Both the position numbers and the translations under genes were made by a program. A stretch of DNA of 64,000 nt from Blasia pusilla (Eukaryota > Marchantiophyta > Marchantiopsida > Blasiales), in assembly GCA_050084515.1 (NCBI GenBank), contig CM114271.1, positions 56,606,001 to 56,670,000 on the forward strand, read 5' to 3'. Below, piece by piece: positions 45,006-56,191 of this stretch (position 1 is its first letter; the number at the start of each line of letters is the position of its first letter). The notes under the pieces are model-generated. The model worked only from the letters and a program-made list of their open reading frames with translations, searched no databases and had not been told where the DNA came from.

Positions 45006-46960
45006 TTAACCTAGAAGGTGTCTGAAGTTTACCAGGAATGGGACTAGCAGGCAACCCATGGTCATCAAGCTTTGTGTTCCCAGTAAATGGCCGGCGCTGC
45101 TGCCTGGATTGTTTCCACCCGTCGTGGTGGGGGTGGTTGTAAAATTGCTGCTCGCCAACATGGAACCATCAAGTGGTAAGTCGCCATACATTTCTCCAGA
45201 CTAAGACTGCGTTTGACCATGCAAATGTGCAACTAGCATTTCGAAGCACCCACACTAGTTCACATAAATCCTTCAGCATCCCGTGCGGTGGTAATTTCAA
45301 AAATGGGTATCCCGGAGTTGTCTAGACGTCAAGAACAGCATGGGTTAAATGAAGGAGCAGAATCTGTACCTGGCCGGGTAGCTGCAACTTTGGTAGCCTG
45401 CACATAGAACGCATTCGCACAGAAAGCTTAATTTCCACAGGAGGTTTCCAACTACAGTTCCAATATGCTAAAATCATATGAGTCCCTCCGGTGAATTCTG
45501 AGGGCAAGCATAGAAAAGGGCTGGCCACTCTTAAAACTGTGCAGGTTCCAGGGCGTTCGTTCATATGATAAATCTGGGCAAATCTCTGCTAATCAGGGAC
45601 TGCTTAGATTTATTGATCTCCAGTTCACCACCTGCACGACTTGCAAACGATACTAGTACAATCAGAGCACAAAGACGGACCAATTTGCAAACAGAGTCCA
45701 GCTTACTTGGATTGTAGTTGACAATTTGTCCGAAGCCTTTGAATTCACAAGTGTGGGGAGCGTTCCCATTCTTTTGATAATAACTGTTGAACGCCCACGA
45801 AGCGTGCGATTCGATGGTATCGGGAAGGTAACAGGCAGCCCCTTTCATGATAGCTGAGCAGTTCACCCCTCCTTGGCCACAAGTCCAGTCCAGGGCTTGT
45901 TGCAAACCTTGTGGGCCAACATCTTTCTTAGCCACACACCAAGTTTGGTATAACGTGCTGTTAGCAGCCAGTATTCGGCCCTGACCGGTCAGATCAATGT
46001 TGTAGAGTGGAACCAGAGTATTATTAAACAGACCATAGTTGCGCTCTGACGTAGGACCAGTTCTGAGGTCCTCGTCGAAAATCTCGTAAATGTAGACGGA
46101 CAGAGCAGTAGTGGGCTTGTATGGAGTCCCAATCATACTTCTGTTGTACAGGCGCTTCGCAAGGTTTCCGTTGTACTGAGCAGCATTGACGGTCGTTGCA
46201 CCGAATTCGTTGGCGTCTCCTTGGGAAGGCCAGCCAGTTTCCGTCACCACGATGTTGATGTCGCTGAAATTCAGAGCTGCCATGGCGTAGTACCCGGCAT
46301 CAACCAAAGCGTCGAAGAGACTGGTGTACTCCAACTTCGAGTAGGTGTCGGACACAGCGGTGGCGGGATGAAACAAGGCATACTGAATGTCCACGGCCTG
46401 GAGGTTGGACTGGTAGGTGTAGTAAGGGTACACGTTTAGCATCAGGTCGGATCCAGTCAGGGAGAGGAACTGTAATAGGGGTATGAGGACAGGGACCAGA
46501 GTCTTGTTGAATGTTGACTGTGAAGGAGGGACTGAATTCTGGAAGATGTCGGTGCTGTGGGGCGTTGAGACTCTGATTTGGGCGTCAAGGCCATTGATAA
46601 TAAGCGCATCATGAATCCATAGCATGGTCTGGACGAGACTGGTGGAGAAAGATGGGAAGCTAGTAAGTACTTCGCTACCCACCGCAATCGCTGTAATGTT
46701 CACAATACTTGCGTAGGGTACCACGTTATCGGTTACCCACGATGCTGCAGTGTTATTCGTTCTTCCGACCTCGACGAGCTGGTCGTTCGGGATTCCAATG
46801 ATGACCGTTATGCCTGACGCGGCGAATGCCTTCAACACATCTTGGTTGGTGTCGTATATCCTGATATGTTTTACACCGTTGTCCTCCAGAAGCCTCACTG
46901 TGGATGAAGGAATAGGAACATTGCTCCCCTGTGTGCCGTAAACAACGCCAAGGGTAGCCC
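45006..46960 (-). CDS. GPI-anchored beta-1,3-glucanase (GH17 plus X8/CBM43), three exons seen
   Basis: This enzyme hydrolyses beta-1,3-glucan (callose) at the plasma membrane or wall. Exon 2 (46,960-45,707) follows an acceptor ...GACGCAG and encodes GATLGVVYGTQGSNVP, IAVGSEVLT with the acid/base Glu, VVTETGWPSQG with the nucleophile Glu, and then the X8 domain from TWCVAKKDVG with Cys pairs. It ends NYNP at donor GTAAGC. Exon 3 (45,397-45,370) adds SYQSCSYPA, the conserved X8 end. Exon 4 (45,147-45,006, after acceptor GCGAGCAG) adds NFTTTPTTTGGNNPGSSAG and a hydrophobic tail, a GPI-anchor signal, then TAA. Phases agree across all joints. The simple open frame to 45,561 is intron read-through. 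GSEVL replaces the usual GNEVL. The signal-peptide exon lies further upstream. Confidence 0.85.
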
Positions 46961-49900
46961 CTGCGTCACGCAGCAGAAAGACGTACTTGTGATGTAAGAA
47001 AATTACTCCTGCGATGTCACATAAATCGCTCCTGCTGTTGGTGTGAGACAAATCACTCCTGCAATGCTCTTTCTCTCATTCAGCGCCGTCCAACCAGGGC
47101 GCGGGGTCTATGGCCGCAAGGCTATGACAGGCACTACTAAATGAGTAGTCTCTAACTCATTCAAGATCCTCTCAAGCATGCAAGCGATCCCAGGTCCAAG
47201 GTGGACGATGAGAGGTGGTGTCAACTCCATAGAAGTAGGCTCCCCTACCAATGGTCTTGAGGAGACTGCGTATGTGCTCTTGTATCTGATTTGAATATGC
47301 TCCGGGCTACGCACTCGGAAAAACTTCTTGGGGCTTCACTGAAAAGCGTATCTAGTTCAAGGTAAATCCAAGAAAATGTTCTCGAAAACATGGCAGTAAG
47401 AGTGCCAGTCTGAAGGTTGTCACTAGCACGCACATTCAGGGGGTGTGTACATGAGACATGGTCACATTCACGGGTTAGCTTATGAGGAAAAAATCCTCTC
47501 GAGACATCGTTCAAGGCGTCGGGATGTTAAGACTAAGACCGGCACCGACTGCAGTTTCTCTCCCACACTGTTAAGACTACGTTCATCTAGCTGTATTTGG
47601 TACACGCGAACATTCAATTCCTTCATTCACTTCTCTACTATCACAGTCCCCAAATGCGAAGCTACGGTCGCGATGCTGCAGTATGCGGAGAGGCACTGTA
47701 GTCATTATGAATGACTCCAGTCCTTTCCAACGACCGCTGACATATCCTTCAACTATTTCAACACATGACGCGAATGGATGGCCTTCTCTAATTGCCTGGT
47801 ACCCATCGGGATAGAAAATGAAATGCCACCCTACCTCGGAGTCAGCGTCGTACAAGGGAGTCCAAGAATCCAAGCTCTAGGCCCTTCGTAGTCAAATTCA
47901 ATACAAACTTCATTGCGATGAAAGTTATTTGGGGTGAAAGTCGCAAGAACTTCAGATGCTGAACCTAAGACAAATGTACTCATTTACTCAAGAACAGAAA
48001 TTCTTGTTAAGCATTGAATCGAACAAAATCGACCAATGGGTACGGTATGGCTGCAATCGAGACGAGAGTCCATGGCATGTGCAAAATAACTCCTGGGACC
48101 AAAACAAGCGACACTCTCATAATTTGAGTCAGCTCGCAGCATTTATATATGCTAGCAGACAAATCCATTCTAAGCGTGCAGGGATGAACCGCCATACTTT
48201 TCTTCAGATAAGCGCGGTGACGTAACTGCTTAAGATTGAGGTAGAGGAGGGATACGCAAACACAAGCACGTCCGAGAGGTTTAAGGAGTGGCTGGAGTAC
48301 GGTACACCCAAGTACTTACATGCGTAGCTTCACTGATACGAGGGTGAGACCCACTCACACTATATAGAATAAATGCATTAACGATGTGAATCCTACTGCA
48401 ATATTAAGCGATTGACAAATGCTGGCACCAGCCGAGTCTAAGGAAACGTACCCACAGCCTGAGAACAGTGGACAACGAGCAGAATCTGCATTGTGAAGAA
48501 GAAATTCATTCGTGGGATAGTCCTATCCATGGGAAGATATTACAAGGATCCAATGTAGCAGAATTTCAGCTCCTGTCCTGGCCTCACACCTTCACAGCAT
48601 GTGCATGCCAATGTCGCACGTCTCCGCTCGAAGGTATGCCAATCAGCTACGCGTACAAACCATTCGGTTCGAGCTGCGATTGCAAATCTTATGGTGCGTG
48701 TGTGAGACTGCTAGTACCAATCCAGACCTCGTGCAATCAATTTTTTTCAATCGCCTTCACAACCAAAGCAAGCCACGAATCGCTGAAAGCGGCGGGGAGA
48801 ATCGCGCGCAGCTCAGGAGTTGAGGCTCTCTACAGTCGTTGAGACGTGAATCCACGCCGACTCAATGAACAACAGGTCTTAAGACAACAAAGAATGAAGC
48901 CATCAGCCACAATTGCGCTTCTCCCCATGAAGAGTAGCAAGCGGGCTCTTGATGCGCCGTAATGTCGACGGGATCCGACTGCAGTGAGTGGGGGCAGAGA
49001 GGAAAGGTGAAGGAGTTTCCAGGGTAGGGCATACGAGCGTTTAGTGTAGGCACTACTCACTGGAGAGAAAGAAAGCAGCAACAGCGCACTAGGACAGCGG
49101 CAGCAGAACGGTAAAAAGAAAAAGGCACCTTTTTGCATCCGGACTCTTCAAAATCAACCACTGCAGTTGCAGACAGATCTTGAGATGCGGGCCACATCGT
49201 CGGTCACTGGCCACTCCCCCTCCCCGACTCACCCCTCCCCCATGCGCCCCTCTCTCTCTATACAACTCTCTGGTCCACAACAGCACGGTGTAAATTCACT
49301 ACGGCTCCTCTTGGTTTTCTCTGCTGTTTCTTAACAATGAAATTCGGAATTCTCTTCACTTTGGAGCTCTCTGTTTTAGAGAGGGATGTGAAATGTGCAA
49401 CTAGTCAAGAATCCCACTCGCAGCTACCGTTGATTGTTGCTCTCCGAAAGCACGAGCTGCAATCCGGGTGGTGCAGCCGAACCTACGTCTTCTGTAAGCT
49501 GACGCAGTATTTGGCTCCAAGGCCAGAGAATCGTCAAATTCCAAGACAAGTCTAGTCATAGTTCCCACGAGGACGACTGTCAGGTTGGAATTCCCAAGCT
49601 GTCCAATGTCCCAGCACCACTGGTCGATCACCAGGCTCCAGTACTGCAAATCTGCAGCTACCGTGACCTTCGCTTTTTTATCTCTCTTTTACACTGTGAC
49701 TGAAGGAGTAACTTTAACTTTTTCTTCATTTCAGAATGTCTGGGGGCATTTTCCGTTGAGATGGTGTGGGGAGGTATCACCTCTAACAGTCTAACTTTCC
49801 TCTCATAACTCGAGTTATTTTGCTGGGTTCGACTGTAGGAGACCCTGCCGACTTGGAAGTCTCTCTACCCGCCCGATTTCGACCATAACACCACAATATG

Positions 49901-51384
49901 CCATAGCAGCACTACTATGTACTTGCAAGTGCAAGTCACTAGGTAATACTCCTAGTTTGTAATAATTATTATTACCTCTATCAGTACCCAGACATCAAAG
50001 GCTTGCACTCTGCAACTCACTCCTGCTTAAAAAATGTGGTACTTAATCCGAGTCCTCTTTGGGTGTAGTCTCCTGACCAGACGAGATTATGGCCCTTTGT
50101 CAATTGTCATTTACCCAGCAAGAACCAACCTGGATTCTGTCAGTGAACCGGGTAGTGATTCTCCAGTTAGAGGCAAGTGCTTTAACTGTGTAATGGGCCT
50201 GTCAGTGCACTCAGATTCGGTTGATCGTTTCAAAATTATTGTATTTTATTCTCTGCACTGGCAGCTACCTATTCCCTATCATATTTCCTTTTCTGTGCAC
50301 TGCGTTCCTGGAAGTGTCCGTAAGACGATAAGATCAGCAACGACAGATTTTGCTACCCGTTCTCAACTTCATTTGCATCTCTGCCTGTGGAGGTCCGCTA
50401 CTTAGTCGAACGTCCTCAGGAATGCGAAGTCCATGCGTTTCTCGGAGCCGGATGCTTGACTCTTGAGTGTCCAGCGTTCGTATTTTTTTTGGCTTATCAC
50501 CCTTTTGATGTATCGTTCGTCTGTCCCCGACATCCAATCGATTGGCCGAGGCTATCCCTAGGTTTCCCGACGGGAATCGGTGTCATCCTTCTTTAACGTA
50601 TGGTTTGTCTTCTCCCGACATGCAATTTCTCCGCCGCCCACGGACGCAACCCAAAATCTCACATCTCGCATTCCATCGCATTCCAACTTTAGTCCCCTCG
50701 GACGAAATTTGGCAGGGTTTCCTACAATACAGAAGTGAAAGAGGTCCGCCTTCGCCAAACACGCTTATAGATTGTTTCCGACAGAGCTGGCCGCAGATAT
50801 TTCCACAGTCCGCGAAATCCCCCACGCGATGGATCCGCGACGAGATCTTTCTCAGTGGCTGGAAACGCATTATCCCCGAGATTTCGAAACATACTGATTC
50901 ACACTCGGCTTGCCTTTCTGAGATCTTCTCGATAAATAAACCACTCTTGGCCCGCAGTGCGCTGAACCAGGTGAGGTAGTTGACGACGACATGACAGGCC
51001 GCTGAGGGTAATTAGGTGAGCGAAACTCTCCCCGTTACCACATCACTTGGCTGGCTTGCATCCCGGGGGTCGGGACCAAGGACAGGTGCCTAGGACTGGA
51101 AGACATCCACGTGGCAGCTGCTCGAATTTCGTTCACGAACTCCTGACGGCTCCTCATCTTAACAGAACTTCCGCATCGACCGGAGTCGTGAACATATCCC
51201 GGACGTTCCCAACTCAAGACGGTTACATTTACCGGTTGAATGTCATTGGTTGGATGATTTAGGTCGGTTTGGGGTTCTTAGGAGGACGAGGTCACGCGAA
51301 ATGCTTTGTTGGTATTTTTATTTTTTTTCCTTTTCTTTTAATTGGATGATCTTTTCAAACTTGATAGATTCATATGATTTTTGG
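46961..51384. other. Upstream region of the glucanase and intergenic DNA
   Basis: Mixed composition, no transposon domain recognised. It presumably holds the promoter, first exon and first intron of the glucanase. A CT-rich, CTCTCTCTC-bearing stretch at about 49,205-49,265 could belong to the 5' region. Plus-strand frames at 50,034-50,405 and 50,542-50,979 have no domain. Nothing else is supported. Confidence 0.35.
49061..49138 (-). other. Candidate signal-peptide exon of the glucanase (uncertain)
   Basis: A minus-strand frame starts MQKGAFFFLPFCCRCPSALL and continues LLSFSP to a perfect donor CCA|GTGAGT at about 49,061. It looks like a signal peptide. The joint would be phase 0 and would need the alternative acceptor at CACAAG|TAC (about 46,986) instead of GACGCAG, giving a 2-kb intron. 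The phase-1 acceptor of exon 2 does not fit. No better exon was found between 47,050 and 49,300. This is a proposal only. Confidence 0.25.
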
Positions 51385-51950
51385 GAAACCCACGAGGTTT
51401 TTAGACTACCCACAAGGTGCTCGGTAAACCTTGTTGGACTAGACTTAGTGGGGAACTCGGTTTATAAGACTCAAAGGTTGGTACGCTTTACTGACTACCA
51501 TCCATTGCACCAATGGAGCGAGTTCTTCTACACAGTGTTGTTACGCAGTATCACCTTCAGATATGAGAATGACATATTAACTGTAGTGTTGCCATCTTGG
51601 ACATACCTTCATGAATGTATTCACCGGGGAATTTTTAGATCTGAGTCATGCATTACTGATGAAATTCAGAGGCATGCTGATTCTAACCTTTGGAGCCAAC
51701 TTCATGCTAGAGAGATAGTGTCTAAAGCAATGGAAGTCATTGGCCCTCACCTGCAGTTTGACCAATGAGTGCAGTCTTTTATTGACGTTGATACTCAGCA
51801 ATCCACGGTGGAGAGTAGCATCGACCCAGTTTATCGACCATACTTCTCCCTTCATTTGTTAAATGCAGAACAAGCAAACCTATATCATATAATTCGTGCG
51901 TTGGCATCTGGCTTTGTGCTAATCACTGGTCCCCCATGATGTGGCTAGAC
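51385..51950 (+). pseudogene. Helitron helicase, segment before Walker A
   Basis: The frame 51,250-51,768 has the coding part from about residue 50: VGNSVYKTQRLVRFTDYHPL, WSEFFYTVLLRSITFRYEND, PSWTYLHECIHRGI and SKAMEVIGPHLQFDQ. A stop at 51,766 interrupts it. The text resumes with YRPYFSLHLLNAEQANLYHI. The region corresponds to the domain between Rep and PIF1 in Helitron proteins. The first residues of the frame look non-coding. Confidence 0.65.
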
Positions 51951-52315
51951 GTTTTTTTATCCATTTCATGCAAACATATTGATCGGCTCATTCTATTCCT
52001 ACACTGTTTACTACCACTATTGGCATTGTTGTTGTTCGATTGCATGACACGGCTATCACTGTTCACTCAGAATTTGGTATCGCAATTAAAGGTGAGTTAC
52101 CCTCAATGCATACAACCTTTAATCAGTCCATGCGCCTAAGGGATGCCAAGGTTGTTGTTATTGATGAATGTTCCATGCTCATACCTCGCCTTCTTCATAT
52201 TGTAGCAATGAGACTACACCAAGTGTCTCCCTCATCAGACCTCAATCCTTTCTCACGGAAGCTCGTGATCTTATTGGATGATCTTTTTTCAATTACCCCC
52301 GATATATCGTCATAA
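51900..52315 (+). pseudogene. PIF1 helicase ATPase fragment, Walker A destroyed
   Basis: The expected GPPGCGKT reads GPP-stop-CG-stop-T (about 51,927-51,950): both the Gly and the Lys codon have become stops. Behind a frameshift the 52,040-52,315 frame gives HDTAITVHSEFGIA, RLRDAKVVVIDECSMLIPRL (Walker B, Asp-Glu) and KLVILLDDLF. This is clearly a former PIF1 helicase and is inactive. Confidence 0.75.
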
Positions 52316-52388
52316 CATAGAGCCTGTATGTTCTTTTAGTCATTTCTACTCACCGTATTGATGTATAATTTTTCAATCTTATTGCATT

Positions 52389-52905
52389 TGTCACGTCTTT
52401 TAGGATAGATCGGTGAAATCTAGTAGAGCGCCTTTGTGAGAAGTGGAGGACAGGCTTAGTAGGTTGAGGATGACTAGCTAAGGCCTTGGGAAACTTGAGA
52501 GAGCAGATTTCCCCTTTTTTTCGGCTCATTTGGAGCCATATTGAGGAACTTACTATTTTAGGTAAGTACCATTTTTAGTATACGATTAACTTTCTATTTT
52601 TTGGTAAGTGGCCCTTGACCTCTTACATCACGTCAAGAGCCAAGGAGGTGACTTGGGATCATAGGTTACCATGGAGAGAGCTTGGGAGAGCGGAGGGCTA
52701 TACCTCAAGGAGAGAGAGCTTGAGAGCTCATTCTCTGTTTCTTGAACCTTTTGGCACAAGGCGGCGGAGCTATGGTCCCTTGCCTTGTGAGTGTAACCCA
52801 AGCCTCTCATTAGGAGAGTGGGTTTGGTTTGACATTGAGAGAGAAATGTGAGAGTGCACACATGTGAGAACTATGGTGTTGTGAGAGAGATTGAATCTTA
52901 TTTTA
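52389..52905 (+). repeat. Copy D, A1 repeat
   Basis: A direct relative of 23,924-24,436 (copy A) in the opposite orientation, about 517 bp. Of the two ACTTAC/GTAAGT hairpins one is kept (52,546-52,565) and the second is mutated. More diverged from copy A than A1 and A2 of copy A are from each other. Confidence 0.88.
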
Positions 52906-53374
52906 CAAAGAGAGAATGAGTGAGTGAGAGAGCTTCATGGGGGAGCTCGTTGGTCGCTCCATGTTTGGTGCAGGGTGGGAGACTGTGTTGCTCCATGTTT
53001 GGTGCAGATTGTGCCGAATTTTATGTAGGAGAGAGAGACATTGGGCTTTACAACAGTCCTCTTCTGTTTTTATTGGAATTTCTGATTCAAAATATTTTTT
53101 GATGTCATTGTAGATCGTGAGGCTATGCACGTTGTGCAACAAAAATTTTGCAATTTGGAGTTGTGAGCAAAAAGTTATGGTCAATCTTGCAAAACTACCA
53201 TTGTAAGGCAATTTTTAGGGTTAAATTGTTCAAACCCTAAACCAGCCGCGGCGCCGGCTCTCGCCGTCATAATCACCGTCAACGGTCAACCATCACCATT
53301 GATAGTCAACCGCTATCCTCAATGATCATCCTTTATAGTCATAGTCGATGGTGAACCGTTACCATCAACGGTCC

Positions 53375-53378
53375 GCCG
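53375..53378 (+). repeat. Target duplication of copy C, left (GCCG)
   Basis: GCCG directly precedes the TGTCGTGCG end of copy C and recurs directly after its other end at 63,177-63,180. Outside both sites lies copy D leader. Confidence 0.75.
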
Positions 53379-53485
53379 TGTCGTGCGAATCCACATCGTC
53401 ATACAACATACATCACCGACATACCATACTCACATACATACATAACATAGACGAGAGCATACACAAACATAATTGTACCACAACT
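53379..53485 (-). repeat. Copy C, B2 repeat (107 bp, element 3' terminus)
   Basis: Plus strand from TGTCGTGCGAATCCACATCG to GTACCACAACT. A duplicate of 53,855-53,961 with few differences. Confidence 0.9.
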
Positions 53486-53852
53486 GAAATCCGTGAAAGA
53501 CCTATTGTCATAAAACACGTATAGAATCATATACAATCGAGCCAAACCCACTCCACGATGGGAGAATCCACGTCGAAACTTGTAGGAACCACCATAGCCA
53601 AGAGCTCTACTCACTACCAAGGCTAACTCCCAACGCAATAGGCTCAACTCAAGGAACTAACTGTTCTTTGAGTACACTCCACACTATATCCTCCAACCTA
53701 AGGGCGCGCCCTAGTGGAAAAGTCACCCTCAATGGAGTAACCCCCAACCCTATGTATGAAACCGCATCCCTACCTAGACACTACGGCCCTACATAAGGTA
53801 TGGCCTCTACTAGCACACTATACTCTACGACATAATCCGTATGGTCATAACA
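53486..53852 (-). repeat. Copy C, A2 repeat (367 bp)
   Basis: Plus strand from GAAATCCGTGAAAGACC to ATGGTCATAACA. A direct duplicate of 62,810-63,176 with the same length and about 94 percent identity by eye. It sits between B1 and B2. Confidence 0.92.
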
Positions 53853-53854
53853 GC

Positions 53855-53961
53855 TGTCGTGCGAATCCACATCGTCATACAACATACATCGTTGACATAC
53901 CATACTCACATACATACATAAAATAGACGAGAGCATACACAAACACAAGTGTACCACAACT
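53855..53961 (-). repeat. Copy C, B1 repeat (107 bp)
   Basis: A duplicate of B2, adjoining the polypurine tract. The dinucleotide GC (53,853-53,854) separates it from A2. Confidence 0.9.
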
Positions 53962-53972
53962 TGCCCCCCTAA
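53962..53972 (-). promoter_or_regulatory. Copy C polypurine tract
   Basis: The plus strand reads TGCCCCCCTAA, so the element strand has TTAGGGGGGCA directly before B1, as in copies A and B. Confidence 0.75.
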
Positions 53973-54124
53973 CCGGCGGTTAGGTCCCTCTAACTCCCAG
54001 GTAGCCCTATACATCTACTACATGCTATACACCTCCGTGGGTGCACGAATCAGAAGGCTGGGTGCGAGGTTGCCCCATCGTTAGTCGTACATCTGTAATC
54101 CATATCATGCAAAGATCAAGTCAT

Positions 54125-54655
54125 CTACCCGTCGTAAGTACATTGAGGATAAACCCACCTTCCAGTAGGAACAACATCCATACGTGGAGTCAAACACATC
54201 ATGTGCCAACCCCTAGAACACCGATCACACACCAACATACGGGCTGCGTTACCAGCAAACCCACACAACATGCACCTCAAGCTAGCATGTATCATGGCTA
54301 AGATTGGATCAACAATACCACCCACATTTGGAAGATGACATGGCGCACAATTACGCACATGGTTCTTCCAAACAACTCCATCACGATCCTCCAACATGAG
54401 AACTCTAGAAGCTAACACCTCTCGCACTCGTAAAATAGTGCGGCATGCCGTCACATCCAACGTTGTTAGTGCAATCTGCTGCAAATAGACATAGTCCCCC
54501 ACATGGAACCTATGAATGGATGGTCGATAACCTCCACCCCGAATGGTTGCATACCGCAACGTATCCCTATGTTGAGAAATGGCAAGATTCTCAAAGGTTG
54601 TTGGCATACCTCTCCGAAAGAGCTGTGTCCGCTTTGAACACACTCCCATCCACAT
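54125..54655 (-). pseudogene. Copy C integrase C-terminal barrel and PHD finger
   Basis: A 176-codon frame. After AISQHRDTLRYATIRGGGYR it has GDYVYLQQIALTTLDV (barrel) and RNCAPCHLPN, then the PHD finger at 54,140-54,274 with CMLCG, VCDRC, WHMMC and, at the end, V-Y-P-Q-C. The seventh ligand Cys is Tyr, which should destabilise the finger. The same arrangement as in copies A and B shows that the PHD finger is a fixed part of the element. Confidence 0.85.
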
Positions 54656-54814
54656 CTATTGGTCATCAAGGTTCACCACCTCACTGGACTCCCGACAAAT
54701 TGCTGCTGGAAAGTTTGGATCTCGGCTGTATAACAAAAAATAAGGTGAGAAGGAAGCCAAGGATGCTTGGCGACTGAACCTATACCCTATGGCTAACCAT
54801 GGCAACTGAATATC

Positions 54815-55384
54815 CTAGTCTCCAAGATGCCCCTTATGTAGGCCATACTTGCGCAATGCCCTCTTCGCCGTCTGAATCACACGCTCAGCCAAACCATCCG
54901 CTTCTGGATGATCTCGAGATGTGGTCCGATGATCAATCAACGCCTTGTCACACAAGACCTGAAACTCACCCTGAAACTCTGTACCCTGGTCGGTCAGCAC
55001 CTCAGCTGGTGCACAAAAATGACTAAGCACTCTATCAAGAAACGCATACGCCGTTCCCTCACTTGCCTTGTCAGGTAATGCCACCAAATCAATCCACTTG
55101 GAGAAGTGCTCCACCATCACCAACACATATCGATGATGTCGTACAGTCAATGATAACGGTCTCGCAAAGTCCACACTCCAACGGTAACCCAACCCTATAA
55201 TAGACAAGGGGTATAATTGTGGTGTAGGGGCATTGAATGATGCCCTCACCCGGTCACAAACCATACAACGTGACACCAATTGCTGCACCTGAGTATGCAT
55301 GCCACGCCACCAATATTGGCCAAGGAGTAAGCTATATGTACGCTTTACCCCAAAATGTCCCAACTCCTCATGGGCATGTCGCAC
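54815..55384 (-). pseudogene. Copy C integrase zinc-binding and catalytic core
   Basis: A 189-codon frame that keeps the complete HHCC module (HAHEELGHFGV and SRCMVCDRVRASF) and the core: RWSVDFARPL (Asp), VLTDQGTEFQGEF (Asp) and DGLAERVIQTAKRAL (Glu), with 35 residues between the last two. All catalytic and zinc residues are intact. This is the best preserved integrase of the family in the window. The frame ends at HKGHLGD before the barrel. Confidence 0.9.
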
Positions 55385-55396
55385 AATGCGCTCTCT

Positions 55397-55792
55397 CTAA
55401 GCCAAATGCGGCACCACTCGTACTCTACCATCCTCCCACACACGGAGAATATGTGTTCCCTCCACTTGATACCTTCTAGCACGTTGAAGAACACGGTCTC
55501 GCTCCTTGGCACTCACTATGCCTGGCACCCTATTGGTCCATAGGAACTCCAACACCAACGCATCATCATGAATATCACGCTGATCCATACCATCATCTCC
55601 AACCTAAGGATGTGCAGACTGGCCATCTACCCTCTGACTAGAGTAAGATGTCATGTGGTCCTCCATACTAGAGTCCACCCCTAACCAACATAAAAAGGCA
55701 GATGCATGCCAACCTGACACCATCTCCTCATCAAACCTCGCCATGCCATCTAGCCCCAGTTGCATCCTCTTGGCTAGTACATGGGTTCCTAC
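55397..55792 (-). pseudogene. Copy C linker between RNase H and integrase
   Basis: The minus-strand frame 55,397-55,588 reads DIHDDALVLEFLWTN, RDRVLQRARRYQVEGTHILR and VWEDGRVRVV, matching the same linker in copy A (RDRILQRARRFRWEGTHVLR). It is conserved element protein without a named domain; the remaining 200 bp are degenerate. Confidence 0.6.
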
Positions 55793-56191
55793 TCAACCCA
55801 TCCGCATCGAGGTAGGCAACTCCAGGTCTATGTACCACCTGGAAGTCATACTCTGTAAGATAAGAGGCCACCGTGCAAGCTTCCCTGTAAGCTTGTCAGA
55901 CTCCATCAACCACTTGAGCGGCTGGTGATCAGTAACAAGGGTAAACTTTGTGCCAAACAAGTAACACCTAAAGTGTGCCACAACCCGCGCTATTGCCGAG
56001 CACTCTCCCTCATATGAACTATAGCGCGACTCCGCTGCATTATTCGAACGACTTGCATAGGCCACCACATACTCCATGTGCTCATCATCATGTTGTGTCA
56101 ATACCGCTCCAAGTCCCAACATACTCCAATTAGTGTGCAACTGAAATGGGCGCCCTCTGATAGGTCTCCTCAAGATAGGCACGGCCACCAA
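55793..56191 (-). pseudogene. Copy C RNase H
   Basis: Text FQLHTNWSMLGLGAVLTQHD, VAYASRSNNAAESRYSSYEG and FTLVTDHQPLKWLMESDKL. The first catalytic Asp (HTD) is Asn here, which should abolish RNase H activity. It follows the RT frame with a stop between them. Family as in copy A. Confidence 0.88.

Larger units (their letters stand above)
51385..52320 (+). mobile_element. Second Helitron remnant (PIF1-type helicase part)
   Basis: Plus-strand protein text carries the pre-helicase region TDYHPLHQWSEFFYTVLLRS, then HLLNAEQANLYHIIRALASG and FVLITGPP, then AVVVRLHDTAITVHSEFGIA, VVVIDECSML (Walker B) and FSRKLVILLDDLFSITPD, as in PIF1 helicases of Helitrons. The sequence ends about 70 bp before copy D. 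The Rep part and the C-terminal helicase motifs are missing. It is not a continuation of the Helitron at 8.7-14.3 kb, which is 37 kb away and differs in style. Confidence 0.75.
52389..53378 (+). mobile_element. Copy D, left part: A1 repeat and leader of a plus-strand element
   Basis: It starts TGTCACGTCTTTTAGG, the element 5' end. It matches A1 of copy A over 52,389-52,905, then the leader (CAAAGAGAGAATGAG..., TTTAGGGTTAAATTG..., GGTCAACC repeats) up to 53,378. The continuation is found at 63,177, after copy C. Copy D is therefore oriented on the plus strand, opposite to A-C. The left flank ends CATT; the right end is outside the window, so its target duplication cannot be tested. Confidence 0.88.

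Noticed and set aside
45561-47051. Single-exon 496-residue glucanase with the C-terminus ending at 45,561
   Set aside because: The text after NYNPS is not X8-like, a perfect donor GTAAGC lies there, and downstream exons restore the family ending and GPI signal in phase. The first 30 residues are likewise intron read-through.
50542-50979. 145-codon plus-strand frame as a gene
   Set aside because: No domain, no exon context, and similarly long frames overlap on the other strand.
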